A stretch of 64,000 bases of DNA from Fibrobacterota bacterium (GCA_023436205.1 JAEZKC010000059.1:434001-498000); one strand, 5' to 3'. Positions 52,347 through 60,893 are shown, counted from the first letter of the stretch. Translations and numbers: made by a program. Notes: generated by a model from the letters alone, not told the origin.

Positions 52347-53432
52347 TCAGACAACGATCTCGTCTTCACCACCGCGACCGCTGATTATAATCTCCCCGTC
52401 CTCCTCCAGCCTGCGGATCACATCCACAATACGCTGCTGGACCTCCTCCACATCCTTCAGGCGAATTGGACCCATGTACTGCATGTCCTCCTTAATCATC
52501 TCCGCTGCACGTGAAGACATGTTCCTGAAGAACTTTTCCTGAAGTTCATCAGAGGCACCCTTGAGCGCCATCGCAAGCTCTTTAGTATCAATCTCTTTGA
52601 GAAGCCTTTGCATCGAACGGTCATCCAGAAGCAGCACATCCTCAAACACAAACATGAGATTCTTGATTTCAGTGGCCAGTTCCGGATTTTCACGCTCAAG
52701 ATTTCCAAGAATGTTTTTCTCCGCTCCGCGATCGACACTGTTGAGCATCTCCGCAACCGCCTTGACACCTCCGATTTCGGAAACATCTCCGCCGAAAAGG
52801 GATTTGATCTGACTGACCAGAACCTCTTCCACCTGAGAGAGTGTTTCAGGTGAAATACTCTCCATTGTGGCGATTCGGGTGGCCACATCAACCTGCATCT
52901 CCTGAGGCAATGCGGAAATAATGGGCGCCGCGTTGGCAGGCTCCATGTGAGCCAGAAGAAGCGCAATGGTCTGAGGGTGCTCTTTCTGAATGAAATTGAC
53001 AAGCTGCTTGGGATCTATGTTTTCCAGAAGATTAAAACCGGTAGTTCTTATAGTCTGCTGAACTTTTTCCAGAATCTCTTTGGCCTTGCGGGGACCCAGT
53101 GCTGCTTCAAGCACCTCACGGGCATAATCAAGGCCTCCCTGTGAAATATACTGATGAGCCAGTGCCAGATTATGGAACTCCTCAAGCACCGCTTCGCGAA
53201 TGTCCGGAGAAATATTGTCAAGCCGGGCTATTTCAGTTGAAAGCCGCTCTATGTCGCTTTCATCCAGATTCTTGAATATCTGACTTGATGCCTCCGAACC
53301 AAGCGCCACCATGACAATGGCTGCCTTGACCGGACCGGGAATGCCGGTAGTGTCGATGCTTCGACCTTCCTTCTTCTTTTCATCGTATTTATCTTTAAAA
53401 TACCCAGGTTTCTGTTCATTGGCTGGCGGCAT
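52347..53432 (-). CDS. fliG: Flagellar motor switch protein FliG
   Basis: 361 aa. The three FliG domains are present: N-terminal IPGPVKAAIVMVALGSEASSQIFKNL, middle domain with the EHPQT motif (KEHPQTIALLLAHM), and C-terminal torque domain (LMFVFEDVLLLDDRSMQRLLKEID, LAMALKGASDELQEKFFRNMSSRA, EDGEIIISG). It links rotor ring to the C ring and transmits torque. The 90-base gap to fliF contains a weak hairpin. Confidence 0.96.
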   Translation of the reverse strand: MPPANEQKPGYFKDKYDEKKKEGRSIDTTGIPGPVKAAIVMVALGSEASSQIFKNLDESDIERLSTEIARLDNISPDIREAVLEEFHNLALAHQYISQGGLDYAREVLEAALGPRKAKEILEKVQQTIRTTGFNLLENIDPKQLVNFIQKEHPQTIALLLAHMEPANAAPIISALPQEMQVDVATRIATMESISPETLSQVEEVLVSQIKSLFGGDVSEIGGVKAVAEMLNSVDRGAEKNILGNLERENPELATEIKNLMFVFEDVLLLDDRSMQRLLKEIDTKELAMALKGASDELQEKFFRNMSSRAAEMIKEDMQYMGPIRLKDVEEVQQRIVDVIRRLEEDGEIIISGRGGEDEIVV

Positions 53433-53461
53433 AGAAATGGCCTCACTTTATATTGCAAAAT

Positions 53462-53482
53462 TTCAGGCAGATATTACCTGAA
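53462..53482 (-). promoter_or_regulatory. Weak hairpin between fliF and fliG
   Basis: TTCAGG (53462-53467) pairs with CCTGAA (53477-53482) across 9 bases, in the 91-base gap between fliF and fliG. On the minus strand ATTTTG follows it. It might be a partial attenuator or an RNA processing point that lets fliF and fliG be expressed differently. Confidence 0.3.
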
Positions 53483-53523
53483 GTAATTATACCATGCGGA
53501 TTATTCTTTTCAACCCTGCACCA

Positions 53524-55086
53524 TCATTTCTTATGCTTGGCAGATGCTGTCGGTTCAGAAAGCCACTGGCGAATAATAGATGAAATATTGACAGGCTCCT
53601 CTTTGGTCATCATCTCCACTTTTTCCAGTATAGCCGAACTGCGCTTGAGATTTGCGGGAACCTCCGCTGGAACATCATCCTCAATACCAAGCTTCTCAAT
53701 TACCGGAACCGGTGGATTCATAGCTTCTGCAACTGTTCTGGCTATCGAACGTACCAGCAGAAGCAGAACTATCAGGATAAGAACCCCAAGCACAATCTTA
53801 ATGATTAGCATGCGATTCTCCCAGACATCCTTCTTAATTATGTTTTCCTGATCGATTCTAAGCAGTTCATTGTCAAACTGAAGGGAAGATACCGTAATCT
53901 GATCTCCCCGGGCAAGATCATACCCGACTGCATTCTTCACTAAATCCTCAATGTTCTGTATCTCCTCCACAGAACGCTGTACGAAAACCCTTTTGCCGTC
54001 CTTGTCGTTTTCATACTTTCCGTCAACCGCCACCGATACCGTCAGCCTCTTTACATTGCCCATTTCCTGCACTACATGCTGTACGGTTTTGTCGATCTCG
54101 TAATTGGTAAGAGACCTCTCCTTCTGATGATCTCCATCAGGTGCATTCTTTGTATTCTCATCCTCACGCTCTTCGGAACGTATCACTCTGCTTTCCGGAT
54201 CATACTTTTCTATGGATTTTTCAACCTTATCAAAATCAAGATCGGCCGCAACTTTCACAAGCGCTTTGGACTGCCCGAATACATTTGAGAGCATCTGGCT
54301 GGCCTTGTTTTCCAGATAACGTTCGACTGTCTGCTGCAATTCCATATTATGAGAAGATACGTAAGATGCCTCGTTTTCATTAAACGGATTGGACAGAAGC
54401 TTTCCTTCAAAGTCAACTATTGAAATATTCTGCGGTTTAAGCCCGTCAACACTTGAGGAAACAAGATGGGTTATTCCGCGTATCTGGTCCTTGTTCAATT
54501 CCCGGCCGGGAAGACAGCGGATGACAACTGAAGCCTTGCTGTCCTTCTGCTGATCAAGAAATATGGTGTTCTCGGGAATAACAATATGAACCCTGGCTGA
54601 CTTGACTTCCTCTAAATCCTCGATGGTCCTCTGAAGCTCCCCCTCCAGTGCCCTGCGACCATTGAGCTTCTGCACATAATCGGTCATGCCCAGATTTGTC
54701 TTGTCAAACAGTTCGTAACCGATCCCTCTCTTGCGCGGAAGCCCTTCACGGGCAAGAGCCATGCGAATCTCATAAAGCTGCTTGGGGTTCACCAGAACGG
54801 TCTTACCGTTGTCCTGAAGTTTATACTTGTAATTACCTTTCTGCAGCTGCTCGGTTATCTGAGAAGCCTCCTCCAGCTCCAGATTAGAATAAAGCACCTT
54901 GTATCCACCAGCCCCGGGGCGATCCGAACCACCTTTGTCAGATGTCCCGTGGGCAAACACCAACAGCCCTATCAGACCCAGAAGAGTAAATCCCACAAGC
55001 GATGAGGTAATAAGCTTCTGCTGGAAAGAAAGCTTCTGCCAAACCGCCGAAAGCTGGGCGATCAACTGTCTGAAGAATTCGGACAT
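53524..55086 (-). CDS. fliF: Flagellar MS-ring protein FliF
   Basis: 520 aa. N-terminal amphipathic and TM helix (about 28-48, SLVGFTLLGLIGLLVFAHG), a YscJ-type domain (VLYSNLELEEASQITEQL to VSSSVDGLKPQNISIVDFEG), the FliF C-terminal domain with a charged insert (DPESRVIRSEEREDEN), and a second TM (about 442-462). The C-terminus ends in a FliG-binding helix NISSIIRQWLSEP. ATG 55086 has AGGGAG five bases upstream and is preferred over the GTG at 55089. fliE starts 180 bases upstream. Confidence 0.95.
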   Translation of the reverse strand: MSEFFRQLIAQLSAVWQKLSFQQKLITSSLVGFTLLGLIGLLVFAHGTSDKGGSDRPGAGGYKVLYSNLELEEASQITEQLQKGNYKYKLQDNGKTVLVNPKQLYEIRMALAREGLPRKRGIGYELFDKTNLGMTDYVQKLNGRRALEGELQRTIEDLEEVKSARVHIVIPENTIFLDQQKDSKASVVIRCLPGRELNKDQIRGITHLVSSSVDGLKPQNISIVDFEGKLLSNPFNENEASYVSSHNMELQQTVERYLENKASQMLSNVFGQSKALVKVAADLDFDKVEKSIEKYDPESRVIRSEEREDENTKNAPDGDHQKERSLTNYEIDKTVQHVVQEMGNVKRLTVSVAVDGKYENDKDGKRVFVQRSVEEIQNIEDLVKNAVGYDLARGDQITVSSLQFDNELLRIDQENIIKKDVWENRMLIIKIVLGVLILIVLLLLVRSIARTVAEAMNPPVPVIEKLGIEDDVPAEVPANLKRSSAILEKVEMMTKEEPVNISSIIRQWLSEPTASAKHKK

Positions 55087-55269
55087 CACGACTCCCTTGT
55101 ATCTTTTATCTTACCGGGCGGATGAACGTGCCCGTATAACTGAATTGACCGCTGGTCACTGAAGCTGCAGATGATTGATTCACCGGCAGATAGAATAGAA
55201 AGTATGAATTAATTACTGAAGATTTTCCACTGTTTTTTTAATGCAAAACGTAAATTTTTTTATTCCGGC

Positions 55270-55572
55270 CTACAATCGTATCCTCATGATCTCCTGATAG
55301 GCATCCATAACCTTGTTGCGTATCTCCATCATCATGTTGAACGCGACATTGGCCTCCTCCACAGAGGTCATCACCTGATGCACATCGGTGATCTCTCCGG
55401 CCATCATCTTCTGGATCGACTGATCAGCCTTCTGCTGCATCTGGTTCACATCACTGAGAAACCCGTTGAGGGTATCCTTGAATGATGCGCTTCCATTCTG
55501 TTTTGCAGGTCCGGTCGCCTTCTGCGGAAGACCTCCACCCTGCACTGGCCCTATCGAATTGATCGCATCCAT
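55270..55572 (-). CDS. fliE: Flagellar hook-basal body complex protein FliE
   Basis: 100 aa. Residues 1-25 are a flexible Gly/Pro-rich stretch, then SFKDTLNGFLSDVNQMQQKADQSIQKMMAGE, DVHQVMTSVEEANVAFNMMMEIRNKVMDAYQEIMRIRL: the FliE helical hairpin with the C-terminal QEIMRM-like end. It connects the MS ring to the rod. It follows the small orphan gene by 24 bases. Confidence 0.95.
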   Translation of the reverse strand: MDAINSIGPVQGGGLPQKATGPAKQNGSASFKDTLNGFLSDVNQMQQKADQSIQKMMAGEITDVHQVMTSVEEANVAFNMMMEIRNKVMDAYQEIMRIRL

Positions 55573-55596
55573 AATAACTCCTGTCGTTTCGCTCCA

Positions 55597-55845
55597 TCAA
55601 GCGTAGGCATCAAATTGACTGCCCAGAGTTCTCTTCACCGGTTCTGCAGGACTGGACACCGCTGCCGCCCGCTGAAGCCCCCCCTGCGCTTTTGAATATA
55701 CATCAGCTGCACGCTTCTCGCTTTGTACAGCATTGCCCTGAGCCGCAATCTGTGCCCCGAAACCGCCGTTGCGGACTCGGGCAGCCTGCGTAAGCTGCTG
55801 AAACTGTACCCACGATGTCGTCCCTCTGATTCCCTGCGTATTCAT
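55597..55845 (-). CDS. Small orphan protein between flgC and fliE
   Basis: 82 aa (89 if a TTG at 55866 is used; the ATG at 55845 has GGGTG close by). Neither signal peptide nor coiled coil is obvious. It is rich in Ala, Gln and Gly (SWVQFQQLTQAARVRNGGFGAQIAAQGNAVQSEKRAA) and ends with a distinctive VKRTLGSQFDAYA. I do not recognise the family. Because it lies exactly between flgC and fliE in an otherwise canonical order, it may be a rod or MS-ring accessory or an export substrate. Confidence 0.65.
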   Translation of the reverse strand: MNTQGIRGTTSWVQFQQLTQAARVRNGGFGAQIAAQGNAVQSEKRAADVYSKAQGGLQRAAAVSSPAEPVKRTLGSQFDAYA

Positions 55846-55882
55846 GTTCACCCGTTTTATTTCCAAGTTTTACAATCTATCA

Positions 55883-56389
55883 TCAAGACTGAAGCGAACC
55901 CATAAGCATATTCTTCATGGCATTGAACGCGGTCACGTTTGCCTCGTACGCCCGGGTCGCTGAAATCATATCGGTCATTTCTTCTATAACATTAATATTG
56001 GGCATAGCTACATATCCCTTTTCATCGGCATCAGGATGAGCCGGGTCGTACACCATACGTGGAGGACGAGAATCTGAGCGGATCTCTGTCACTTCTACCC
56101 CCCTGCCGAAAAAACGCTCATCTCGCGGAAAGTTTGACGGTGGAATCGGAAGATGGTTCGCCTGGGTCGATGATCCCTGCAGGGCCACTTCCTGATTCAA
56201 AATGCGGGTGTCTCTGCGGTCGCTTTGAGCCTCAAACATCACAAACTGCCTGCGGTACGGCCCGCCCTCGGCGGTACGGGTGGTCTCTGCATTGGCCAGA
56301 TTGGAGGAAATGGTATTCTGGCGAATCCGCTGTGCCCTCATGCCTGAGGCGCTGATTTCCAGACCCGAAAAAATTCCACTTAGAGACAT
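55883..56389 (-). CDS. flgC: Flagellar proximal rod protein FlgC
   Basis: 168 aa. N-terminal LEISASGMRAQRIRQNTISSNLANAETTRTAEGGPYRRQ has the rod signature (SGMxAQRxRxxxxSxNLANxxT), and the C-terminus NVIEEMTDMISATRAYEANVTAFNAMKNMLM is the shared FlgB/C/F/G helix. Start ATG 56389 follows AGGGG. The flgB stop is 11 bases upstream. Confidence 0.95.
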   Translation of the reverse strand: MSLSGIFSGLEISASGMRAQRIRQNTISSNLANAETTRTAEGGPYRRQFVMFEAQSDRRDTRILNQEVALQGSSTQANHLPIPPSNFPRDERFFGRGVEVTEIRSDSRPPRMVYDPAHPDADEKGYVAMPNINVIEEMTDMISATRAYEANVTAFNAMKNMLMGSLQS

Positions 56390-56399
56390 ATGCTACCCC

Positions 56400-56822
56400 T
56401 TACTGTATGGACCGTGCCTGAATCGCGGCATTGAGTTTCTTGAATATCCCCTGACGGAAACGGTTTGCATAGCTGAACATGATCTGTGTCTCAGCAAGCT
56501 TGGCCATCTCATTGTCTATATCCACATTGTTGACCCCGCTTGGTTGTGTGGGATCGTAGGGATGATAGGCTTTGGCATTTACATCGGAAAAATCGGGTCG
56601 GCCAAGCTTCATGTGCTGCTCATCAGATCCAGCCCCCTTGAGGCGGGTCTTGTCAAGCGCCCCGCGAAGCGCATCTTCGAACTTCACATCCACCCGGCGG
56701 TACCCGGGAGTGTTGGCGTTGGCGATGTTGTTGGAGACCACCTTGGCCCGCAGCATGGCAGCATCCAGGCTTTTACTCACCACCGGAAGATTTGTTTTGC
56801 TGAACAGAGCATCACTGAGCAT
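56400..56822 (-). CDS. flgB: Flagellar proximal rod protein FlgB
   Basis: About 140 aa. SLDAAMLRAKVVSNNIANANTPGYRRVDVKFEDALRGAL is the rod N-terminal motif, and GVNNVDIDNEMAKLAETQIMFSYANRFRQGIFKKLN the C-terminal helix. ATG 56822 is chosen because AAAGG lies eight bases upstream; the GTG two codons earlier sits too close to the ribosome site. It is the first gene of the operon and lies about 30 bases from a sigma-54 promoter. Confidence 0.95.
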   Translation of the reverse strand: MLSDALFSKTNLPVVSKSLDAAMLRAKVVSNNIANANTPGYRRVDVKFEDALRGALDKTRLKGAGSDEQHMKLGRPDFSDVNAKAYHPYDPTQPSGVNNVDIDNEMAKLAETQIMFSYANRFRQGIFKKLNAAIQARSIQ

Positions 56823-56854
56823 GATCACGACCTTTCTTTGACCGCTTAAACTTA

Positions 56855-56870
56855 TGCAACGGCCGTGCCA
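56855..56870 (-). promoter_or_regulatory. Sigma-54 promoter of the flgB operon
   Basis: Read on the minus strand: TGGCAC, GGCCG, TTGCA, an exact match to TGGCAC-N5-TTGCW (-24 at 56870-56865, -12 at 56859-56855). The -12 GC lies about 35 bases before the flgB ATG, a normal spacing for the leader. It should be driven by the FlrC-like activator at 1612. Confidence 0.88.
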
Positions 56871-57225
56871 TACCGCTTTTACTCAGTCATCCCTACTAAT
56901 TTCAAGGTTTTAGGGAAGTTTTGAAGGGTTACATGCAAATTCTGCGGGTAACCGGGGCAGTTTCTTCCATGCCGCAGGAAAATAATGCCGAGAGGTATTT
57001 GGGTCGATGCTCCTCCACTTCCGTACACATTGAGCGCAGGTCCGCCGGAGTCGAAGGGTAATCCCGGTCGGCATGTAATCTTATTAACGGCGAAGACGCC
57101 TCTCAGGTCACCTCGTCTATCCCCCGCACCGGAACACCCCCAAAGATAGGCATCAGAGTCTGTCTATCCCGCAGATCTCCACCAGCTCCCACCCCTCCTA
57201 TGCCCCGGTCTTTCCGGCCATACAC
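56871..57225. other. 355-base spacer, no gene seen
   Basis: Non-coding upstream of the flgB promoter. It may contain activator sites for FlrC, but no clear repeated motif was found; frames in it are short and shadow-like. Confidence 0.4.
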
Positions 57226-57306
57226 TTGCAATAATTTGCTGAGCCATTGCAACAGCCCTCAGGGCACTTGCACTATTTTGCGGGGTGCTTGCAACAACTC
57301 GCAGCG
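57226..57306. repeat. Imperfect 21-bp tandem repeat, four units
   Basis: Four units of 21 bases begin with TTGCA: 57226, 57247, 57268 and 57289 (the last slightly short). Each holds TTGCAAYA and a second TTGC/TCGC 12-13 bases on. It lies between the flgB promoter and the aconitase terminator and encodes no clear protein. Confidence 0.7.
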
Positions 57307-57342
57307 TCGTACAGTCACCATGCCACCCATCGCCCATCAAAA

Positions 57343-57380
57343 TCAAAAAGGGGATTCATCCCACAGACGAATCCCCCCTT
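57343..57380 (-). terminator. Rho-independent terminator of aconitase
   Basis: GGGGATTC (57350-57357) pairs with GAATCCCC (57369-57376). On the minus strand, reading away from the aconitase gene, the stem is followed by CCTTTTTGATTTT. Confidence 0.8.
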
Positions 57381-57407
57381 CAAATCAAAAAAATCAACAA
57401 TCAAAAA

Positions 57408-59351
57408 TCAACAATTCTCCTTCGTGGCGTTGATCAAACCACCCGCCAGGATCATCTCCTTCTCTCGTATAGTTAGCTCAACTTTAAGCTTCACCTGTAC
57501 CCCGTCTGAAGCGCGCCTGGCCACAAGCGGTTCGCCCTTGTCAATGGCACTACGCACATTTGAAATCTCCAGTGAATCGTCTTTCTGCAGAAGCTCATAA
57601 TCCTGGGCACTTTCGAAAAGTGCCGGGATAATGCCAAAATTGATGAGGTTAGCCCTGTGGATACGTTCCATGGAGCGTGCTATCACCATTTTGACTCCCA
57701 GATACATGGGGCAGATCGCCGCATGTTCCCGGGAGGAGCCCTGGCCGTAGGATTCACCGGCCACGATCACATTGTGCACCCCTTTACTCTTGTTCTCCAG
57801 CGCCTTTCTGGAAAATTCAGGGGCTTCCCGCTCAAAGACGAACTCTGCGTACTTGGGAATATTGGAGCGGTACTTAAGGCGACTTCCAGCGGGCATGATA
57901 TGATCGGTAGTGATCTTGTCTCCCACCTTGATGGTCACCGTGCCGCTTATGGTATCAGGGCAGGATTCGTTTGTTGGAGGCGCTCCGATATTGGGACCGC
58001 GGAAAATCTCTATCGATTCCGGCTTATCGGAGGGCTCAAGGATCATACTGTCATCGATTTCAAACTTTGAAGGCATCTCGAAACGAGGGTACTCCTCTGC
58101 TTTGAAAAACGAGTGCGGATCGGTGATCTTTCCGGTAAGAGCGGCCGCCACCGCAGCTTCAGGCGATACAAGGTATACATCGGCAGAGGTGGTTCCGCTG
58201 CGACCGAAAAAGTTACGGTTGGAAGTTCTTAGCGAGACCGCGTCAGTACGGGGAGCCACCGAATTTCCAATGCAAAAACCGCAGGCTGATTCCAGAATGC
58301 GGGCACCGGAAGCGATGATATCCGCAAGAGCGCCGTTTCTGCTTACCATTTCAAGCACCTGACGAGAACCGCAAGCAACTCCAAGGCTTACAGCGGGATG
58401 AACTTTCTTGCCCTTGAGTGCAGCTGCCGTAAGCATGATATCCCGGTAAGATGCGTTAGTACAGGAACCGATAAGCACCTGGTCTACTTTGGTTCCATCC
58501 AGCTCCGAAAGCTTCTTAATGTTTCCGGGGGAATGGGGACAGGCTGCCCGGGGCTCAAGTGTTGAAAGATCGATTTGAATCACTCTGTCATAAGTGGCAT
58601 CGGCATCCGCTTCAAGAGGTGTAAAACCCTCTTCCCTGCCCTGAGCCGCCATGAACTGGCGTGTTTTCTCATCAGAGGGGAACACTGAAGTGGTCACTCC
58701 CAGTTCCGCACCCATATTGGTTATAGTGGATCGTTCCGGTACGCTGAGTGTCTGAACACCTTCACCAGCGTATTCTATTATAGTACCCACATTACCCTTA
58801 GTGCCCAATATTTCCAGAAGTGCCAAAATCACATCTTTAGCCGCAACCCAGGGACGAAGCTTGCCGGTAAGCTCTACTTTAACCACTTTGGGGTAGGTCA
58901 GGTAAAAGGGACCGCCGCCCATAGCCACCGCCACATCCAGTCCTCCAGCTCCAATTGCCAGCATGCCTATCCCCCCCCCAGTGGGAGTATGGGAGTCACT
59001 GCCAAGGAGTGTCTTTCCCGGTTTGCCGAAGCGCTCCAGATGCACCTGATGGCAAATACCGTTGCCCGGTTTGGAAAATTTTATTCCATACTTGGCGGCA
59101 ACCGTTTCCAGGTACTTATGGTCATCGGCGTTCTCGAAACCCTCCTGAATGGTATTGTGATCCACGTAGGATACCGACACCTCTGTTTTAACCTTGTCAA
59201 ACCCCAGTGCTTCAAACTGAAGGTAGGCCATGGTGCCGGTGGCATCCTGAGTCAGTGTCTGATCGATTCGGATGCCGATTTCTTTTCCCGCTTCCGCAGT
59301 GCCGCAAACGATGTGTTGATCAAGAATTTTCTGCACTATGTTCTTGCCCAT
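57408..59351 (-). CDS. Aconitate hydratase, Aquifex-type
   Basis: 647 aa, the length of the short Aquifex-type bacterial aconitases (about 640-660) as opposed to the 890-aa AcnA. Cluster ligands are in IGSCTNASYRD and SACGFCIGNS; substrate and swivel-domain motifs are GSDSHTPTGGGIGMLA, GDKITTDHIMPAGSRL and ESYGQGSSREHAA. It interconverts citrate and isocitrate in the TCA cycle. It has its own terminator and faces away from flagellar genes. Confidence 0.92.
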   Translation of the reverse strand: MGKNIVQKILDQHIVCGTAEAGKEIGIRIDQTLTQDATGTMAYLQFEALGFDKVKTEVSVSYVDHNTIQEGFENADDHKYLETVAAKYGIKFSKPGNGICHQVHLERFGKPGKTLLGSDSHTPTGGGIGMLAIGAGGLDVAVAMGGGPFYLTYPKVVKVELTGKLRPWVAAKDVILALLEILGTKGNVGTIIEYAGEGVQTLSVPERSTITNMGAELGVTTSVFPSDEKTRQFMAAQGREEGFTPLEADADATYDRVIQIDLSTLEPRAACPHSPGNIKKLSELDGTKVDQVLIGSCTNASYRDIMLTAAALKGKKVHPAVSLGVACGSRQVLEMVSRNGALADIIASGARILESACGFCIGNSVAPRTDAVSLRTSNRNFFGRSGTTSADVYLVSPEAAVAAALTGKITDPHSFFKAEEYPRFEMPSKFEIDDSMILEPSDKPESIEIFRGPNIGAPPTNESCPDTISGTVTIKVGDKITTDHIMPAGSRLKYRSNIPKYAEFVFEREAPEFSRKALENKSKGVHNVIVAGESYGQGSSREHAAICPMYLGVKMVIARSMERIHRANLINFGIIPALFESAQDYELLQKDDSLEISNVRSAIDKGEPLVARRASDGVQVKLKVELTIREKEMILAGGLINATKENC

Positions 59352-59492
59352 GGAGACCTGACCCCTTCTTTGAGAATAACCGTTTTTTGTGGAAGTGGAA
59401 AATAGAACATTATTACGGTCTGGACAACAGTTTATAACTGATGCAGACCGTAAAACATGAAAAACACCTGATTTTGGAGTGGAAAAGACCTG

Positions 59493-59855
59493 TTAAGCGG
59501 CGCAGGTTTTTTTTATGATCTCCCCGAAATCATCTAGCGAGAACGGTTTGGTCAAAAGGGGGAATTCCTGAACTGCCGGATTGAAAATTGTGGAATCATT
59601 CTTATCCCCTATCAGTACCACCCGGGAAGAGCGATTGTTTAGCTCTTTAAGAAAGGCGAGAGCAGAAAATTGATCATCTATGAAACTAGTGTTGAAAAGA
59701 ATCAGATCATACGGTATTCCCTCACCGGCCTTGGTCTGAAAACTCTTCAGTGATAGAGCGCGATCAATCTGCACATCCTTGAAATTAATCTCTAGAATAT
59801 CGTCAATAAGCTCCTGACAGTCCAGATTATCATCGGCGATCAGAACCCTGGTCAT
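59493..59855 (-). CDS. Receiver-domain protein lacking the phospho-Asp
   Basis: 120 aa. ATG 59855 is used (AAGGGGGGATA just upstream). The receiver fold is clear: VLIADDNLDCQELIDDILE with the acidic pair, VVLIGDKNDS with the Thr/Ser region, and LLTKPFSLDDFGEIIKK with the conserved Lys. The site of phosphorylation after strand 3 reads LILFNTSFID, so Asn replaces Asp. It cannot be phosphorylated in the usual way. It lies between aconitase and flgJ, divergent from flgJ. Confidence 0.8.
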   Translation of the reverse strand: MTRVLIADDNLDCQELIDDILEINFKDVQIDRALSLKSFQTKAGEGIPYDLILFNTSFIDDQFSALAFLKELNNRSSRVVLIGDKNDSTIFNPAVQEFPLLTKPFSLDDFGEIIKKTCAA

Positions 59856-60060
59856 TATCCCCCCTTTTTTAACCGCAGGCGACAATTGTCGCTTGCCCCC
59901 TAGAATTTAGTTCAATTACGATTTGCAGGCAACAAATCTTGTGGTTTGTTTTATAAAGTGGCTGCCGACAAGTGCCTTTTCTGCCCTGAGGGGGAAAACT
60001 TTGCCCCCTTGCCAAATTCCGAAGAAACCCTAAGTGATTGAATTTTCGAATGTAATTCTG

Positions 60061-60076
60061 TGGCACAATGGTTGCA
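60061..60076 (+). promoter_or_regulatory. Sigma-54 promoter of the flgJ-flgL operon
   Basis: TGGCAC, AATGG, TTGCA: an exact match to TGGCAC-N5-TTGCW. The -12 GC is about 25 bases before the flgJ ATG at 60100, with GGAGG (60089-60093) in between. It mirrors the promoter of the flgB operon at 56870-56855. Confidence 0.9.
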
Positions 60077-60099
60077 TATTCAAGCCGCGGAGGTAAATC

Positions 60100-60891
60100 A
60101 TGAAAACAGAAGCGACATCACTGCTGAAGACCCAAACTCAGAACTCTTCTGAACGCGCCAGAAAAGTGGCCCGGGAGTTTGAAGCCATGTTTGCTTCCAT
60201 GATGCTCAAGGCCATGCGCAAAACGGTAGGAGAAAACTCGCTTATCCCCTCGAGCATGGGTGAAAAAATCTATACCGACATGCTCGACAGCGAATATTCA
60301 AAACTTACTGCTGATAATGCATTTCTGGGCCTGGCCGATCTGATTGTAAAGGAAATTGAAGGCAGGCAGCCCTCCGAAGCAGAGGACCTTATGAAGGGCA
60401 TGAATATTCCTCTGTGGGCCATGGAAAGAAAGGCTGACGGCATTCGCGAATCAGCGGTCAAGGGTGACCTCCTCTCACGGGTAAAGGCAAAATGGAGCGG
60501 GCTCATAGAGTCTATCAGCGCCCGTTTCGGAGTCGATGAACATCTGGTCACTGCAGTTATTGCCCGGGAATCAGCCGGAAACCCACGTGCGGTATCACAC
60601 AAGGGAGCCAAAGGACTCATGCAGCTCATGGACAGCACCTCGCGGGACCTGGGTGTCGCCTACCCCTTTTCTCCTGCCGAAAATATCAGCGGCGGTGTAA
60701 AGTACCTTAAGAAGATGCTTAATATGTTTAATGGTGATGAAAAACTGGCACTGGCCTCCTACAATGCAGGGCCCGGCGCTGTTAAAAAATTCAACGGCAT
60801 TCCTCCATACAGGGAAACTCAGGAATACGTGAGCGCGGTTCTTCAGCTGCGTGAACAGGCGGCAGCCGCCGCATCTTCAAAGTCGAGGTGA
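60100..60891 (+). CDS. flgJ: Flagellar rod-cap protein FlgJ with lytic transglycosylase domain
   Basis: 263 aa. The N-terminal 90 residues are the FlgJ rod-binding domain (VAREFEAMFASMMLKAMRKTV, MGEKIYTDMLDSEYSKLTAD). The C-terminal half is an SLT (goose-lysozyme-like) domain, not the glucosaminidase of enterobacterial FlgJ: catalytic Glu in IARESAGNPRAVSHKGAKGLMQ, then SASYNAGPGAVKKFNG-type SYNAGPGAVKKF and YRETQEYV. It cuts peptidoglycan to let the rod through. It is the first gene behind the sigma-54 promoter and its stop overlaps the chaperone gene region by a few bases. Confidence 0.93.
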   Translation: MKTEATSLLKTQTQNSSERARKVAREFEAMFASMMLKAMRKTVGENSLIPSSMGEKIYTDMLDSEYSKLTADNAFLGLADLIVKEIEGRQPSEAEDLMKGMNIPLWAMERKADGIRESAVKGDLLSRVKAKWSGLIESISARFGVDEHLVTAVIARESAGNPRAVSHKGAKGLMQLMDSTSRDLGVAYPFSPAENISGGVKYLKKMLNMFNGDEKLALASYNAGPGAVKKFNGIPPYRETQEYVSAVLQLREQAAAAASSKSR

Positions 60892-60893
60892 TT

